Source: Regnicoccus frigidus (lineage in GTDB: Bacteria; Cyanobacteriota; Cyanobacteriia; PCC-6307; Cyanobiaceae). From it: 64,000 nt of DNA. The notes beneath the pieces were generated by a model. That model saw only the letters and a program-made list of their open reading frames with translations, searched no databases and was not told the origin of the DNA. Shown in pieces: positions 7,792-17,137 of this stretch. The stretch covers positions 7,761 through 71,760 of the forward strand of contig JAOANE010000050.1 in the NCBI GenBank assembly GCA_025194985.1, written 5' to 3'. The position numbers and the translations under genes are program-made. The first letter of the stretch is position 1. Every line of letters starts with the position of its first letter.

Positions 7792-9759
7792 ATGAACGAG
7801 GAGACGATCGAATCGGTGCTGCAGGAAGCCCGCGTCTTCCAGCCGCCCGCAGCCCTGGCCGCCGGCGCCCGCATCTCCAGCCTGGAGGCGTACGAGGCCC
7901 TGGTGGCCGAGGTGGAGGCTGACCCTGACGCCTTCTGGGGACGCCAGGCCCGTGAGCTGCTGCACTGGTTCGAGCCCTTCCAGACGGTGCTCGACTGGAG
8001 CAACCCGCCCTTTGCCCGCTGGTTTGAGGGGGGCACCACCAACCTGGCCTACAACTGCCTCGATCGCCACCTGCAGGGCCCCAGGGCCGAGAAGACGGCT
8101 CTGATCTGGGAAGGCGAACCCGGCGACACGCGCCGCTTCACCTACACCGAGCTGCATGCCCAGGTCTGCAAGGCCGCCAATGCCCTGCTGGAGCTGGGCA
8201 TCGGCAAAGGAGATCTGGTGGCCCTCTACATGCCGATGGTGCCGGAAGCCGCCATCGCCATGCTGGCCTGCGCCCGCATCGGTGCGCCCCATTCGGTGGT
8301 ATTTGGTGGCTTCTCCGCCGAAGCCCTGCGTGACCGTCTGATCGATGGTGACGTGAAGGCGGTGATCACCGCCGATGGCGGTTTCCGCAAGGACAAGGCT
8401 GTGGCGCTCAAGCCGGCCGTGGATCAGGCCCTCGCCGGCGACGCCTGCCCCACTGTGGACCATGTGCTGGTGGTGCGCCGCACCGAGCAGCCCACGGCGA
8501 TGACAGCAGGCCGCGACCACTGGTGGCACGAGCGGGTGGAGCCCGCCAGCTCCGAGCACACGGCCGAGCCGATGGCCAGCGAAGACCGGCTGTTTGTGCT
8601 CTACACCTCCGGATCCACCGGTAAACCGAAGGGGGTGGTGCACACCACCGCCGGCTACAACCTCTGGGCCCAGCTCACCTTCGAGTGGATCTTCGACCTG
8701 CGCGAAGACGACGTCCACTGGTGCACGGCCGACGTGGGCTGGATCACCGGCCACAGCTACATCGTCTATGGGCCGCTCTCCGCCGGCGCCACCACCGTGA
8801 TGTACGAGGGCGCCCCACGGGCCTCGAAACCGGGTGCGTTCTGGGAGGTGATCGAGAAGCACAAGGTGAGCCTGTTTTATACCGCTCCCACGGCGATTCG
8901 TGCCTTCATGAAGAGCGGCCGCGAGGTGCCCGATCACTACGACATGGGCAGCTTGCGCATCCTGGGAACGGTGGGCGAACCGATCAACCCCGAAGCCTGG
9001 ATCTGGTATCGGGAGGTGATCGGACATGGCCGCTGCCCGATCATCGACACCTGGTGGCAGACCGAAACCGGCGGCGTGATGATCAGCCCCCTGCCGGCGG
9101 CCACCCCCACCAAGCCGGGGTCCGCGACCCTGCCCCTGCCAGGCATCGCCGCCGATGTGGTCGACAGCGAAGGCCGCAGCGTCGGCGTGGATGAAGGGGG
9201 GTATCTGGCGGTGCGTCGCCCCTGGCCGGGAATGATGCGCACGGTTCACGGTGATCCCGAGCGCTTCCGCAAGAGCTACTGGGAGCACATCAGCGGCGCC
9301 GATGGTCGGCCGTTGTATTTTGCCGGTGACGGCGCCCGTCGTGATGCCGATGGCTACTTCTGGGTGATGGGCCGCGTCGACGACGTGATCAGCGTGTCGG
9401 GCCACCGGCTGGGTTCGATGGAGATCGAATCGGCCCTGGTGAGCCATCCGGCCGTGGCCGAAGCCGCCGTGGTGGGCCGCCCCGACGATCTCAAAGGGGA
9501 AGGCATCGTCGCCTTCGTGACCCTGCAGACCGGTCTCAGCGGCGATGAGGCGCTGATGGCCGAACTGCGCCAGCACGTGGGCGCCGAAATCGGCCCGATT
9601 GCCCGCCCCGATGAGATCCGCTTCAGCGATGCCCTGCCCAAGACCCGCAGCGGCAAAATCATGCGCCGCATCCTCAGGGCCTTAGCCGCTGGCGAAGAGG
9701 TGAGCGGCGACACCAGCACCCTGGAAGACCGCTCCGTGCTCGATGCCCTGCGGGTGTGA
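7792..9759 (+). CDS. acs: Acetyl-CoA synthetase
   Basis: 655 residues, the usual length. It makes acetyl-CoA from acetate, ATP and CoA through acetyl-AMP. Visible adenylate-forming motifs are YTSGSTGKPKGVVHTT (P-loop, about residue 266), the DTWWQTETGG motif (about 420), the YFAGDGARRD hinge region (about 505) and PKTRSGKIMRR (about 615), whose lysine is the catalytic residue controlled by acetylation in other bacteria. No acetylation or deacetylase gene is adjacent. Confidence 0.96.
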   Translation: MNEETIESVLQEARVFQPPAALAAGARISSLEAYEALVAEVEADPDAFWGRQARELLHWFEPFQTVLDWSNPPFARWFEGGTTNLAYNCLDRHLQGPRAEKTALIWEGEPGDTRRFTYTELHAQVCKAANALLELGIGKGDLVALYMPMVPEAAIAMLACARIGAPHSVVFGGFSAEALRDRLIDGDVKAVITADGGFRKDKAVALKPAVDQALAGDACPTVDHVLVVRRTEQPTAMTAGRDHWWHERVEPASSEHTAEPMASEDRLFVLYTSGSTGKPKGVVHTTAGYNLWAQLTFEWIFDLREDDVHWCTADVGWITGHSYIVYGPLSAGATTVMYEGAPRASKPGAFWEVIEKHKVSLFYTAPTAIRAFMKSGREVPDHYDMGSLRILGTVGEPINPEAWIWYREVIGHGRCPIIDTWWQTETGGVMISPLPAATPTKPGSATLPLPGIAADVVDSEGRSVGVDEGGYLAVRRPWPGMMRTVHGDPERFRKSYWEHISGADGRPLYFAGDGARRDADGYFWVMGRVDDVISVSGHRLGSMEIESALVSHPAVAEAAVVGRPDDLKGEGIVAFVTLQTGLSGDEALMAELRQHVGAEIGPIARPDEIRFSDALPKTRSGKIMRRILRALAAGEEVSGDTSTLEDRSVLDALRV

Positions 9760-9834
9760 TGACGAAAGCTGCCTGGCCTGGCTCAGCCGGGCAGCGAGGG
9801 CAGCATCAACCGATCGGTGCTCGCCAGGGAGGAG

Positions 9835-10500
9835 TCAACCAGTACCTGGAAACTTGTTGAGGTTGGGTACGTGGCCCCACCAATCCAGCAGTTGATCGGC
9901 CAGCCGGTCGATCTGCCGCTGCCTGGCCGGGTCATCGGCCCAGGCCCCCAGCAGGTTCTGGCGCAGGCCGGCGCTGGCTGGGGTGAGGTGGTCGCCGGGA
10001 CGTTCGACCAGGGTCGAGGCGTCATCGGGGCGCTGCTGCAGGACGCCGATCAGCCGGCGGCTCTGGTCAAGGGCATCGTTGCCGAAGCGCAGCAGCAGGT
10101 TGCGCGGCTGGCGGTAATGCAGACCCACCAGCCGCAGGGTTTCCTGTGGTGAGGGGCTGAACTCGGTGCGCACGCCCAGGCGTGGGGCCAGATCAGCCAG
10201 CAGGGGAATGGAGCGGTCGGCGGAGAAATTGTTGAAGCACATCGCCACCAAACCGCTGCAGCCGCGGCCGCCGTCGGGGGCAAGCAGATGCAGTTTGCAA
10301 CCCAGGCTGTGGCCCAGCCGCAACAGCGGTTGCTCGGCCGGTGAGGCCTGGCGCCCCCGGCGGAAGGCGCGCCAGGCTTCGGTGGCCTGGCTCTGGTGGT
10401 CGAAACCGGGCACGTAACTCCAGGCCCGGATCGCCAGCCCGCGTACAGCCAGGGCTTCCAGCAGGCGCCGGTAGCTGATCTGTGGGCTGGTGGCCAGCAA
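9835..10500 (-). CDS. DUF1350 family protein
   Basis: 221 residues from a TTG at 10500; alpha/beta-hydrolase-like family found in cyanobacteria and chloroplasts, function unknown. The GHSLGCKLHLL stretch resembles a nucleophile elbow with Ser. Coding similarity continues upstream of 10500 in the same frame (reading LWCLSPPGPAGEPIGTVEF, as expected for the family N-terminus) to about 10600, but no ATG or GTG is present there, so the true start may be a rare codon or the N-terminus may be disturbed. It follows the PrxQ gene closely. Confidence 0.8.
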   Translation of the reverse strand: MLATSPQISYRRLLEALAVRGLAIRAWSYVPGFDHQSQATEAWRAFRRGRQASPAEQPLLRLGHSLGCKLHLLAPDGGRGCSGLVAMCFNNFSADRSIPLLADLAPRLGVRTEFSPSPQETLRLVGLHYRQPRNLLLRFGNDALDQSRRLIGVLQQRPDDASTLVERPGDHLTPASAGLRQNLLGAWADDPARQRQIDRLADQLLDWWGHVPNLNKFPGTG

Positions 10501-10625
10501 GGTGCCGCCGATGAACTCGACCGTTCCGATCGGCTCACCGGCTGGCCCCGGCGGGGACAGGCACCAGAGGCTGCCCTGCTGCTTCCAGCGGTTTGATGGT
10601 GGCGGGCGATCGGGGGAGATGGGAT

Positions 10626-11099
10626 TCAGGCCGCCAGCAGCTGCAGGGCGGTGAGGGCTTCACGGGCATGGGCGGCCCCGTCGAGCAGGTTGCTGAACAG
10701 GTGTCGCACCACCCCCTGGCCGTCGATCACGTAGGTGACGCGGCCGGGCAGGAACAGAAGGGCGTTGGGCACCCCGAAGGCCTGGCGCAAGGCGTTGCCC
10801 CGATCCACCAGCAGGGGGTAGGGCAACTGGTGGCGCTCAGCGAAGCGGCCATGGCTGCCGGCGTCGTCGCCGCTCACGCCCCACACCTGGGCACCGAGTG
10901 CCTCGAGTGCTGTGTGGTTATCGCGGAAGGCACAGGCTTCCGCTGTGCAGCCGGGGGTGTCGTCCTTGGGATAGAAAAAAACCACCAGGGGCTGGCCCTG
11001 GAGTTGGTCGCTGCGACGCTCGACACCGTTCTGATCGCTCAGGGCAATCAGGGGAGCCCGATCTCCCACCTGGATGGCGTTGGCCACGCGGATCCGCAA
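10626..11099 (-). CDS. Peroxiredoxin of the Bcp/PrxQ type
   Basis: 157 residues. Thioredoxin-dependent thiol peroxidase reducing H2O2 and organic peroxides. The FFYPKDDTPGCTAEACAF stretch (about residues 41-58) contains the peroxidatic Cys and the second Cys five residues on, as in atypical two-Cys PrxQ. The DUF1350 gene follows on the same strand. Divergent from the exonuclease gene. Confidence 0.93.
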   Translation of the reverse strand: MRIRVANAIQVGDRAPLIALSDQNGVERRSDQLQGQPLVVFFYPKDDTPGCTAEACAFRDNHTALEALGAQVWGVSGDDAGSHGRFAERHQLPYPLLVDRGNALRQAFGVPNALLFLPGRVTYVIDGQGVVRHLFSNLLDGAAHAREALTALQLLAA

Positions 11100-11169
11100 A
11101 CGTATGGATTCAGCCTAGGAAATTTGCCTGGGCCACGGCCCCTTGCCCAGCTGGGATCATGGGGTGGTG

Positions 11170-12030
11170 ATGGGGTTGGCCATGGAGGAGCAAGAAACAG
11201 CTGGAACGGGCCAAAGCCTCTGGCAGCAGACCAATCTGCTCAGCCTGGTGAACGCGGAGCCAACGCCTGTCGTCGCCGTTGCCCCCTCGCTTGCTGAAGC
11301 CCCGCCAGCTCAGCCAGGTCCGTTAGCCGGGCGGCCGGTTCCGAACCGCCTGCTGATCCTCGATACGGAAACCACCGGCCTGGATCCAGCCCAGCATCAC
11401 TGCATCGAAGTGGGAGCCGTGCTGTTCGACGTGCCCCATCGGGCGGTGCTCAGCCAGGTCTCCTTTTTGCTGCCTTGCCTGAGCAATGACGCCGAGGCCA
11501 TCAATGGTATTCCGGCGGCGGTGAGTCGGCTGGATCAGCCCTGGCGCCAGGCCCTCGACCTTTTCAACAGCCTTGTTGAAGCCGCCGACGTGCTGGTGGC
11601 CCACAACGTTCCCTTCGATCGGCAGTGGTTCGGCCGCGGCCCCCTGCCGGCCTTAGGCAAACCCTGGCTGTGCAGCATGGAAGACCTGCGCTGGCCCGCC
11701 GAGCGCCAGCTGCGCGCCACCCCGTCGGTGCGGGATCTGGCCCTGGCCTACGGGGTGCCGGTCTGGGCGGCCCACCGCGCCCTCACCGATTGCATCTATC
11801 TGGCTCAGGTGTTCGAGCGCTGCGACGACCTTGAAGCCCTGCTCGCCGCTGGCCTTGAACCCCGCCAGCTTTACCGGGCCCAGCTCTCTTACGACGAGCG
11901 GCACCGGGCCCGCCAGGCTGGCTTTCGCTGGAACGATCCGATTCCCAAGGCCTGGAGCCGGCGGCTGAGTGAACGGGAAGCGGCGGTGGTCGGCTTTCCG
12001 GTGGCGCCTGTGACGGCCGAATGCGCCTGA
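11170..12030 (+). CDS. DnaQ-like 3'-5' exonuclease (DEDDh)
   Basis: About 286 residues from ATG 11170; ATG 11143 and 11182 are in frame too. ExoI is LILDTETTGLDP (metal-binding Asp and Glu), ExoII is VAHNVPFDRQWF, and ExoIII HRALTDC carries the His and Asp of the DEDDh class. After about residue 215 a C-terminal part of unknown function follows (YRAQLSYDERHRARQAGFRW). It could be a proofreading-like or RNase T-like nuclease; no polymerase domain is attached. Confidence 0.85.
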   Translation: MGLAMEEQETAGTGQSLWQQTNLLSLVNAEPTPVVAVAPSLAEAPPAQPGPLAGRPVPNRLLILDTETTGLDPAQHHCIEVGAVLFDVPHRAVLSQVSFLLPCLSNDAEAINGIPAAVSRLDQPWRQALDLFNSLVEAADVLVAHNVPFDRQWFGRGPLPALGKPWLCSMEDLRWPAERQLRATPSVRDLALAYGVPVWAAHRALTDCIYLAQVFERCDDLEALLAAGLEPRQLYRAQLSYDERHRARQAGFRWNDPIPKAWSRRLSEREAAVVGFPVAPVTAECA

Positions 12031-12173
12031 GGTCGCGCCATCCAAACCGGGCTCATTGGCGCCTTTCAAAGCAAGGTTCCAGGGGCTGTGATCCGTCAGG
12101 CCTGACACGGTCGCCCAGATAGCAGCAGGAAGCGATCAGGCCCGCTGAAATCAGGTGCCGCGTGTTCTTCCCC

Positions 12174-12326
12174 ATGGCTGGTCTGCTCTGGCAACGCCGT
12201 TCCCAGGTCGGTTGTTGCCTGTTGATCCAGGGCTTCCTGCTGAGTGTCTGCATTGGCCTCGAACGCGTCGTGCAGCCGCCCGTCCCCTATCCGGGCAGCG
12301 GCGGCATCGCTAGAACGCGTGGATGA
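12174..12326 (+). CDS. Possible small protein upstream of corA
   Basis: 50-codon frame from ATG 12174 (MAGLLWQRRSQVGCCLLIQG...) with one hydrophobic stretch. Its TGA overlaps the corA ATG as ATGA, the arrangement of translationally coupled genes. There is no recognisable family, so this may be chance. Confidence 0.35.
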   Translation: MAGLLWQRRSQVGCCLLIQGFLLSVCIGLERVVQPPVPYPGSGGIARTRG

Positions 12327-13426
12327 TCCGCACCCCGCCCGACTCCCTCATCTCCAGGCGACTGGAGGAGCGGCCGGGCCATCTGCCAAGTCAGCTGTTT
12401 GTCCATGGCGGAGCGGCCCCAACCCGGCTCTCGGTCCTGCGTTTTGAACCCGGGAGCATGGTTCAGATCCAGCTGGAGCGGCCCGACCAGCTCGCTCCCC
12501 TGATCGCCAGCGGTGATCCGCTCTGGGTGCGCCTCCAGGGACTGGCGGATCCGGCCCTGATCCGCCAGATCTTCCGGCAACTGGGGGTACCGGCCCAGCT
12601 GCAGGCCCCCCTGATCGACACGCCCCAGCGCACCCGCGTCGATGCGGCGGGCGATGCGGTGCTGGTGGTGATCCACCGGCTTGGTTTTGCCAAAACGCCC
12701 GCCCAGCTGATCAGCGAACAGGTGGGCCTGCTGCTGTTGCCCAACCTCTTGATCAGCCTGGAGGAGGTGCCCAAGCAGGAATCCTTTCCCCAGCTCACCC
12801 GTTGGCTGGCCAACCTGACGCCGCCCCCGAGCCGGGAGGATCTCGACGATGTTCTCCACTTTCTGATCGATGAGATGCTCGATGAGCTCTTTCCGATCCT
12901 TGAGCAGTTCTCCGATCTGCTCGATCGCTTGGAGGAGATGGCCCTGCGCGATCCCAAGCCGAAATTGCTGGCCCGCTCGTATCAGGCCCGGGTCAGTCTG
13001 CGCCGAATCCACCATCAGGTCTGGCCCCTGCGCCATCAGATCCTGATCCTGCTGCGCCAGAACCAGCGGTTACTTGGACCTGAGGCCCGCCGGGGTTTTG
13101 AGGATATGGAGCAGCATGTGCGCTTGATTTTCGAGAACACCGAGCTGCTGCGCCACCAGTGCGATGCCGTTTCCGATGCCTACATCGCCAGCACCGGCAA
13201 TCGCATGAATCAGGTGATGAAAACGCTCACGATTGTGTCCAGCATTTTCGCCCCGCTCACCTTCATCGCCGGCATCTATGGGATGAATTTCAAAGTGATG
13301 CCGGAGCTGGATCTGCCATTCGGCTATTACCTTGCCCTCGCCTTGATGGCCTTCATCGCCATGCTGCAGACCTACCTGCTCTGGCGCCGGGGTTGGTTCG
13401 TGGATTGGACGGCAACACGCCGCTGA
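12323..13426 (+). CDS. corA: CorA-family Mg2+/Co2+ transporter
   Basis: 367 residues. A large N-terminal cytoplasmic domain with long helices (about 1-300) is followed by two C-terminal membrane helices. The defining YGMNF motif occurs at the end of the first (GIYGMNFKVMPELD, about residue 316), and the protein ends in a basic tail (LLWRRGWFVDWTATRR). It forms a pentameric channel driven by membrane potential. The start overlaps the stop of the small upstream frame. Confidence 0.95.
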   Translation: MIRTPPDSLISRRLEERPGHLPSQLFVHGGAAPTRLSVLRFEPGSMVQIQLERPDQLAPLIASGDPLWVRLQGLADPALIRQIFRQLGVPAQLQAPLIDTPQRTRVDAAGDAVLVVIHRLGFAKTPAQLISEQVGLLLLPNLLISLEEVPKQESFPQLTRWLANLTPPPSREDLDDVLHFLIDEMLDELFPILEQFSDLLDRLEEMALRDPKPKLLARSYQARVSLRRIHHQVWPLRHQILILLRQNQRLLGPEARRGFEDMEQHVRLIFENTELLRHQCDAVSDAYIASTGNRMNQVMKTLTIVSSIFAPLTFIAGIYGMNFKVMPELDLPFGYYLALALMAFIAMLQTYLLWRRGWFVDWTATRR

Positions 13427-13434
13427 TTGAGGCC

Positions 13435-13935
13435 TCAGGGAGCGGATGCCTGGGCCTGATTCGCTTCGCCCAGGCTGGGTTGGTGGGGGCTGGGTTGATT
13501 TTGGTTCCGGCGGCGGCTGATCCGCGAGCGGCAGGTGCTGGAGCAGTAGCGGGCATCCTGACGCCGCGCCTGGAACGGGGTGCCGCAGCAGGCGCAGAAC
13601 TTCTGATGGCCGGGTGCTGGCTGGGGCTGGGCCTGACCCAGCCGCTTCAGGGCCCGTCCAGCCCCTTGACCCAGCACCAGATCAAGCCCGTAGCCCTCCC
13701 GCAGCAGGGCGGTGGTGTTGGCATAGCCCAGGGCGACGGCCAGTTGGGGGGCGTCGGCCAGCAACCTCCCCAGCACCTCAGCGAGGGGATAGCCATCGCC
13801 CCACAGCCAACGACGGCGCTCGCGCACCAGTTCGGCCCAGGCTTCTGGGGGCAGTTGATCGGCGCCATCGCGGTGATCGATGCGACTCCTGCCCCCAGCT
13901 CCAGGCAGCTTATGGCTGTCTTCAGTAGTGGCCAA
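13435..13935 (-). CDS. Zinc-ribbon protein, function unknown
   Basis: 166 residues. The N-terminal two-thirds is helical. Near residues 115-140 is CACCGTPFQARRQDARYCSS followed by TCRSRISRRR, a C-x2-C...C-x3-C zinc-ribbon pattern like those of small nucleic-acid binding proteins, and a Gln/Asn/Pro-rich tail. Convergent with corA, eight bases apart. Family not recognised. Confidence 0.6.
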   Translation of the reverse strand: MATTEDSHKLPGAGGRSRIDHRDGADQLPPEAWAELVRERRRWLWGDGYPLAEVLGRLLADAPQLAVALGYANTTALLREGYGLDLVLGQGAGRALKRLGQAQPQPAPGHQKFCACCGTPFQARRQDARYCSSTCRSRISRRRNQNQPSPHQPSLGEANQAQASAP

Positions 13936-14096
13936 GGACGAACCGGCGCTTCAAGAACCGTGCTGAACGAACCGGCCATTAAGGCAACGACCTCTGCCAT
14001 CGCCTGGCCTCGGGCATGGTGAGGTGCTGGACTCGGTGGTCTATGGATGGAAGGCCGGCTTCAGCGGCTCTTTGGCCATTGCCTCAACCTGCGCCC

Positions 14097-15116
14097 ATGG
14101 CTGACCCAACCAGCAGAGACCTATCCAGCACAGATCCAACCAGCACAGACCCAACCAGCCCTGATTTCAGCAGCGGCGCCTATGCCGCTGGCTTGATCCA
14201 GCGCCAGACCCGCAGGCTCGGACACCTGCAGGCTGAGGTGCTGGCCGATCGGGACCCCGAAGCCCTGCACCAGCTGCGGGTGACGCTGAGGCGGCTGCGA
14301 ACGGCCCTGGGCCTGTTCGAGGCGGCGCTGGTTGTGCCGGCGGCGGTGAGCGACCGCCGCATTGCCAAGGTGGCGCGCCGCACCGGGCTCAGCCGTGATC
14401 TCGATGTGATGCGGGGCCAGTTGTGCTCCACCTGGCTGCCCCAGTTGCCCGGCAAGGAACAGAAGACCCTCAAGCCGCTGCTCAGGCAACTGAGCCGGGA
14501 CCGCAAGCGGGCCTTTGAGGGCCTGGCCCACACCCTGCGCGGAGCCCCCTATCTCGCGCTGCTCGCCAAGCTGCAGAAGTGGCAGCGCTCTCCCAGGTTC
14601 ACGCCGATCGGGCAGCTCCCCCTGCGCTCCTGGTTGTTTGAGTGGCAGACCCGGGCCTGCGCCGATCTGTTCCTGCAGGGCGGTTGGTTTGCTATCGATC
14701 CCAGCGACGACGCCCTGCATGACCTGCGCAAGGGCCTCAAGGGGGTGCGCTATTCCCTCGAATACCTCGAACCGTTCGGCCATGCCGTCCTCAGCGACTG
14801 GATCCGGGACCTACGCAAAGCTCAGGATTGTCTCGGTGATCTCCATGACCTGCAGGTGCTCGAGGCGGCACTGGACGACTATCTGGGGCGTGACCGCCGC
14901 AGGTCCCTGCCAGCCCTGCAGCAGCTGATCGAACTGCAGAAAGCGCAGCGCTGGGGGCAGTGGCTGAGCCAGGCGGAATACCAACTCGCCGATGACAGCC
15001 GCCGGGCCCTGCAGGCCAGCCTGCTTGCTCCAGAGTCGCCTGCCAGTGCTCCAATGGCCGCAGACTTGTCCCAGGCGCCCTCGGGCCATGCCGTCCGGAG
15101 CGACTCTCACCGATGA
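14097..15116 (+). CDS. CHAD domain protein
   Basis: 339 residues from ATG 14097; an in-frame ATG at 14016 is less likely because the added residues look non-conserved. The CHAD signature HQLRVTLRRLRTALGLFEA is near residue 60 and its second-half counterpart HDLRKGLKGVRYSLEYLEP near residue 210. CHAD domains are helical, rich in conserved His and basic residues, and bind polyphosphate granules. The first 25 residues are a low-complexity DPTS-type repeat. Its last 29 bases overlap the next gene. Confidence 0.88.
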   Translation: MADPTSRDLSSTDPTSTDPTSPDFSSGAYAAGLIQRQTRRLGHLQAEVLADRDPEALHQLRVTLRRLRTALGLFEAALVVPAAVSDRRIAKVARRTGLSRDLDVMRGQLCSTWLPQLPGKEQKTLKPLLRQLSRDRKRAFEGLAHTLRGAPYLALLAKLQKWQRSPRFTPIGQLPLRSWLFEWQTRACADLFLQGGWFAIDPSDDALHDLRKGLKGVRYSLEYLEPFGHAVLSDWIRDLRKAQDCLGDLHDLQVLEAALDDYLGRDRRRSLPALQQLIELQKAQRWGQWLSQAEYQLADDSRRALQASLLAPESPASAPMAADLSQAPSGHAVRSDSHR

Positions 15117-16635
15117 ACTGCTGAGCCGCTGCCTGGAGCATGCGGCCCTGGTGGCGGTGGCCATGGCACTGGCGCTGGCGATCAGTCTGCCCCTGGGGCT
15201 CTGGATCAGCCGGCGGCCGCGCTGGGCAGGCCCGGTGCTTGCCGTGGTCAGCGCGATCCAGACGATCCCGAGCCTGGCGATCTTCGGGGTGCTGATCACC
15301 GTGCCGTTGGTGGGCGGCCTGGGGGCAAGGCCGGCGATCGTCGCCCTCACCCTCTATGCCCTGCTGCCCCTGGTGCGGGGGGTCGTCACCGGCCTCACCC
15401 TGGTGCCGCAGGGGCTGAAGGAGGCGGCGATGGCCCTGGGGCTCAACCGCCGCCAGCGCCTCTGGCGTGTGGAGGTGCCGCTCGCCCTGCCGGTGCTGAT
15501 GGCCGGGGTGCGGGTGGCCATGGTGCTCACGATCGCGGTGGCGACGATCGCCGCGGCGATCGGTGCTGGCGGGCTTGGCGTTTTTCTGTTCCGTGGCATT
15601 GCCACGGTCAACAACGGCCTGATCCTGCAGGGCGCGGTTCCGGCGGCGCTGATGGCCTTGCTGGCCGACTGGGCCCTCTCCAGCCGTCGCCGCCTGCTCG
15701 CCGGCCTGGGGCTCGCTGTGGCCCTGGCCCTGGCAGCCGGCCTCTGGCTGGCCAGGCCTGCCGCCGCACCCAGCCTTGCGATCGGCTCGAAGGCCTTCAC
15801 CGAGCAGCTACTGCTGGGGGAACTGCTGGCCCAGCAGATCGAAGCGCAGACCAACTTGCGCGTGCGCCGTGACTTCGCCCTTGGTGGCACCCAGATTTGC
15901 CATGAGGCGGTGCGCTCCGGCCAGATCGCCGGCTACGTGGAGTACACCGGCACCGCCTGGGCTTCGGTGCTGAATCAGGCCCCCCTGCCGGCCCAGCCGG
16001 GGCTGGACCGGGCCGAGGCGGTGTATGAGCGGGCCAGGACGCTCTACCGGCAACGCTTCGATCTCGAGATGTTCCCCTCCCTGGGCTTCGAGAACAGCTT
16101 TGCGATCCTGATCCGTGACGACCAAGCCAAGGCCCTGGGCCTCACCAAGCTCTCCCAGTTGGCTCCGCACACGCCGCAGTGGCGCGCGGGTTTCGGTTTT
16201 GAGTTTCTCAGCCGCCCTGATGGCTACCCCGGCCTGGCCCGGCTCTATGGCCTGCGCTTCAAGGAAGCGCCCCTGGAGATGGACCTGGGCCTCACCTACC
16301 GGGCCCTGGCCGAGGGCCGGGTGGATCTGATTGCCGGCGATTCCACCAACGGCCTGATCGAAACCCTGGCCTTGCGCAGCCTCATCGACGATCGCCAGTA
16401 CTTCCCCCCGTATCAAGCCACTCCGGTGTTCAATGCGGCCGCCCTGCGGCGCTGGCCCCAGCTGCTGCCCGCGCTCAACGGTCTCGCCGGCCAGATCAGC
16501 GAAGCGGAGATGCGCCGCATGAATGCCGCCGTTGATGGCGAGGGGGAAGAGGTGGCTGCTGTGGTGCGGCGCTTCCGCCAGGGCAAGGGGTGGACAACCG
16601 CCGCCCACAAAAAAACCCCGCCAGGGCGGGGCTGA
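15088..16635 (+). CDS. Osmoprotectant ABC permease fused to its binding protein (OpuBB-OpuBC type)
   Basis: 515 residues from ATG 15088, which overlaps the CHAD gene. Residues about 1-225 are a five- or six-helix permease with the EAAMALGLNRRQRLWRVEVP coupling loop. From about 230 a glycine betaine/choline/proline-type binding domain follows (AIGSKAFTEQLLLGELLAQQ). The fused layout occurs in many bacteria. The ATPase subunit that should accompany it is not next to it. The final codons overlap the terminator of the convergent tRNA gene. Confidence 0.9.
   Translation: MPSGATLTDELLSRCLEHAALVAVAMALALAISLPLGLWISRRPRWAGPVLAVVSAIQTIPSLAIFGVLITVPLVGGLGARPAIVALTLYALLPLVRGVVTGLTLVPQGLKEAAMALGLNRRQRLWRVEVPLALPVLMAGVRVAMVLTIAVATIAAAIGAGGLGVFLFRGIATVNNGLILQGAVPAALMALLADWALSSRRRLLAGLGLAVALALAAGLWLARPAAAPSLAIGSKAFTEQLLLGELLAQQIEAQTNLRVRRDFALGGTQICHEAVRSGQIAGYVEYTGTAWASVLNQAPLPAQPGLDRAEAVYERARTLYRQRFDLEMFPSLGFENSFAILIRDDQAKALGLTKLSQLAPHTPQWRAGFGFEFLSRPDGYPGLARLYGLRFKEAPLEMDLGLTYRALAEGRVDLIAGDSTNGLIETLALRSLIDDRQYFPPYQATPVFNAAALRRWPQLLPALNGLAGQISEAEMRRMNAAVDGEGEEVAAVVRRFRQGKGWTTAAHKKTPPGRG
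16609..16631 (-). terminator. Intrinsic terminator of the tRNA-Pro gene
   Basis: Stem CCCCGC/GCGGGG (16616-16621 with 16626-16631) followed, on the minus strand, by seven T. It lies 49 bases past the tRNA 3' end and inside the last codons of the convergent osmoprotectant gene. Confidence 0.75.
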
Positions 16636-16679
16636 GGGGTGAAAGAAAGCAGATCACCAAAAAAGTGAACCCTGTGGAA

Positions 16680-16753
16680 TCGGAGCGGCGGGATTTGAAC
16701 CCACGACCCCCACTACCCCAAAGTGGTGCGCTACCAAGCTGCGCTACGCCCCG
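16680..16753 (-). tRNA. tRNA-Pro (GGG)
   Basis: 74 nt without encoded CCA. The acceptor arms CGGGGCG and CGCTCCG pair with one G-U; the T-arm GTGGGTTCAAATCCCGC-type sequence and D-arm are normal. Anticodon stem CCACT/AGTGG holds loop TTGGGGT, giving anticodon GGG. Confidence 0.95.
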
Positions 16754-16768
16754 GTTGAAGCGAAGCTA

Positions 16769-17131
16769 TCACAGCTCCTGGGGCAGCCATTTCTCCCAGT
16801 GGCGACGGCGTTTCAGCTGCTGCAGGATCCTGGTGGTGAGCCGCTCCCGCCCCAGGCCGGCATAGCCCCAGAGCCGTAGGCGGCGTGCCAGCAGCCGCAA
16901 CTGGGACAGGCTCAGACCGGCGAGGCGCAGCTCGGGCTGACGCCGCCAGGCACTGGCGGCCACGGGCATGGCTTCGCCCTGCCGTTGGCCTGGCCAACTC
17001 TCCAGGGCACCGCCTGCCATCCATTCCGGCACCAGCACGAACAGCACGGCCAGCAGCCCATAGAGCTCGACGAGACCCTTTGGCAAAGGGTGAAGGTGGC
17101 GCTTGGCGTCTGACCTGGGGGGTAGATCCAA
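16769..17131 (-). CDS. Conserved hypothetical protein with Rho-N/SAP-like C-terminus
   Basis: 120 residues. One hydrophobic segment (about 20-40, LVELYGLLAVLFVLVP) is followed by a basic helical C-terminus, LRLLARRLRLWGYAGLGRER, which resembles the small SAP/Rho-N helix-loop-helix fold in spacing. Stop lies 15 bases from the tRNA. Third gene of a close minus-strand series (17667 to 16769). Confidence 0.6.
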   Translation of the reverse strand: MDLPPRSDAKRHLHPLPKGLVELYGLLAVLFVLVPEWMAGGALESWPGQRQGEAMPVAASAWRRQPELRLAGLSLSQLRLLARRLRLWGYAGLGRERLTTRILQQLKRRRHWEKWLPQEL

Positions 17132-17137
17132 GACGGT

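Noticed and set aside
7612..9576. Long open frame (654 codons) on the minus strand across acs
   Set aside because: Antisense shadow of acs in GC-rich DNA; the product has His/Gly-rich low-complexity composition and no motif.
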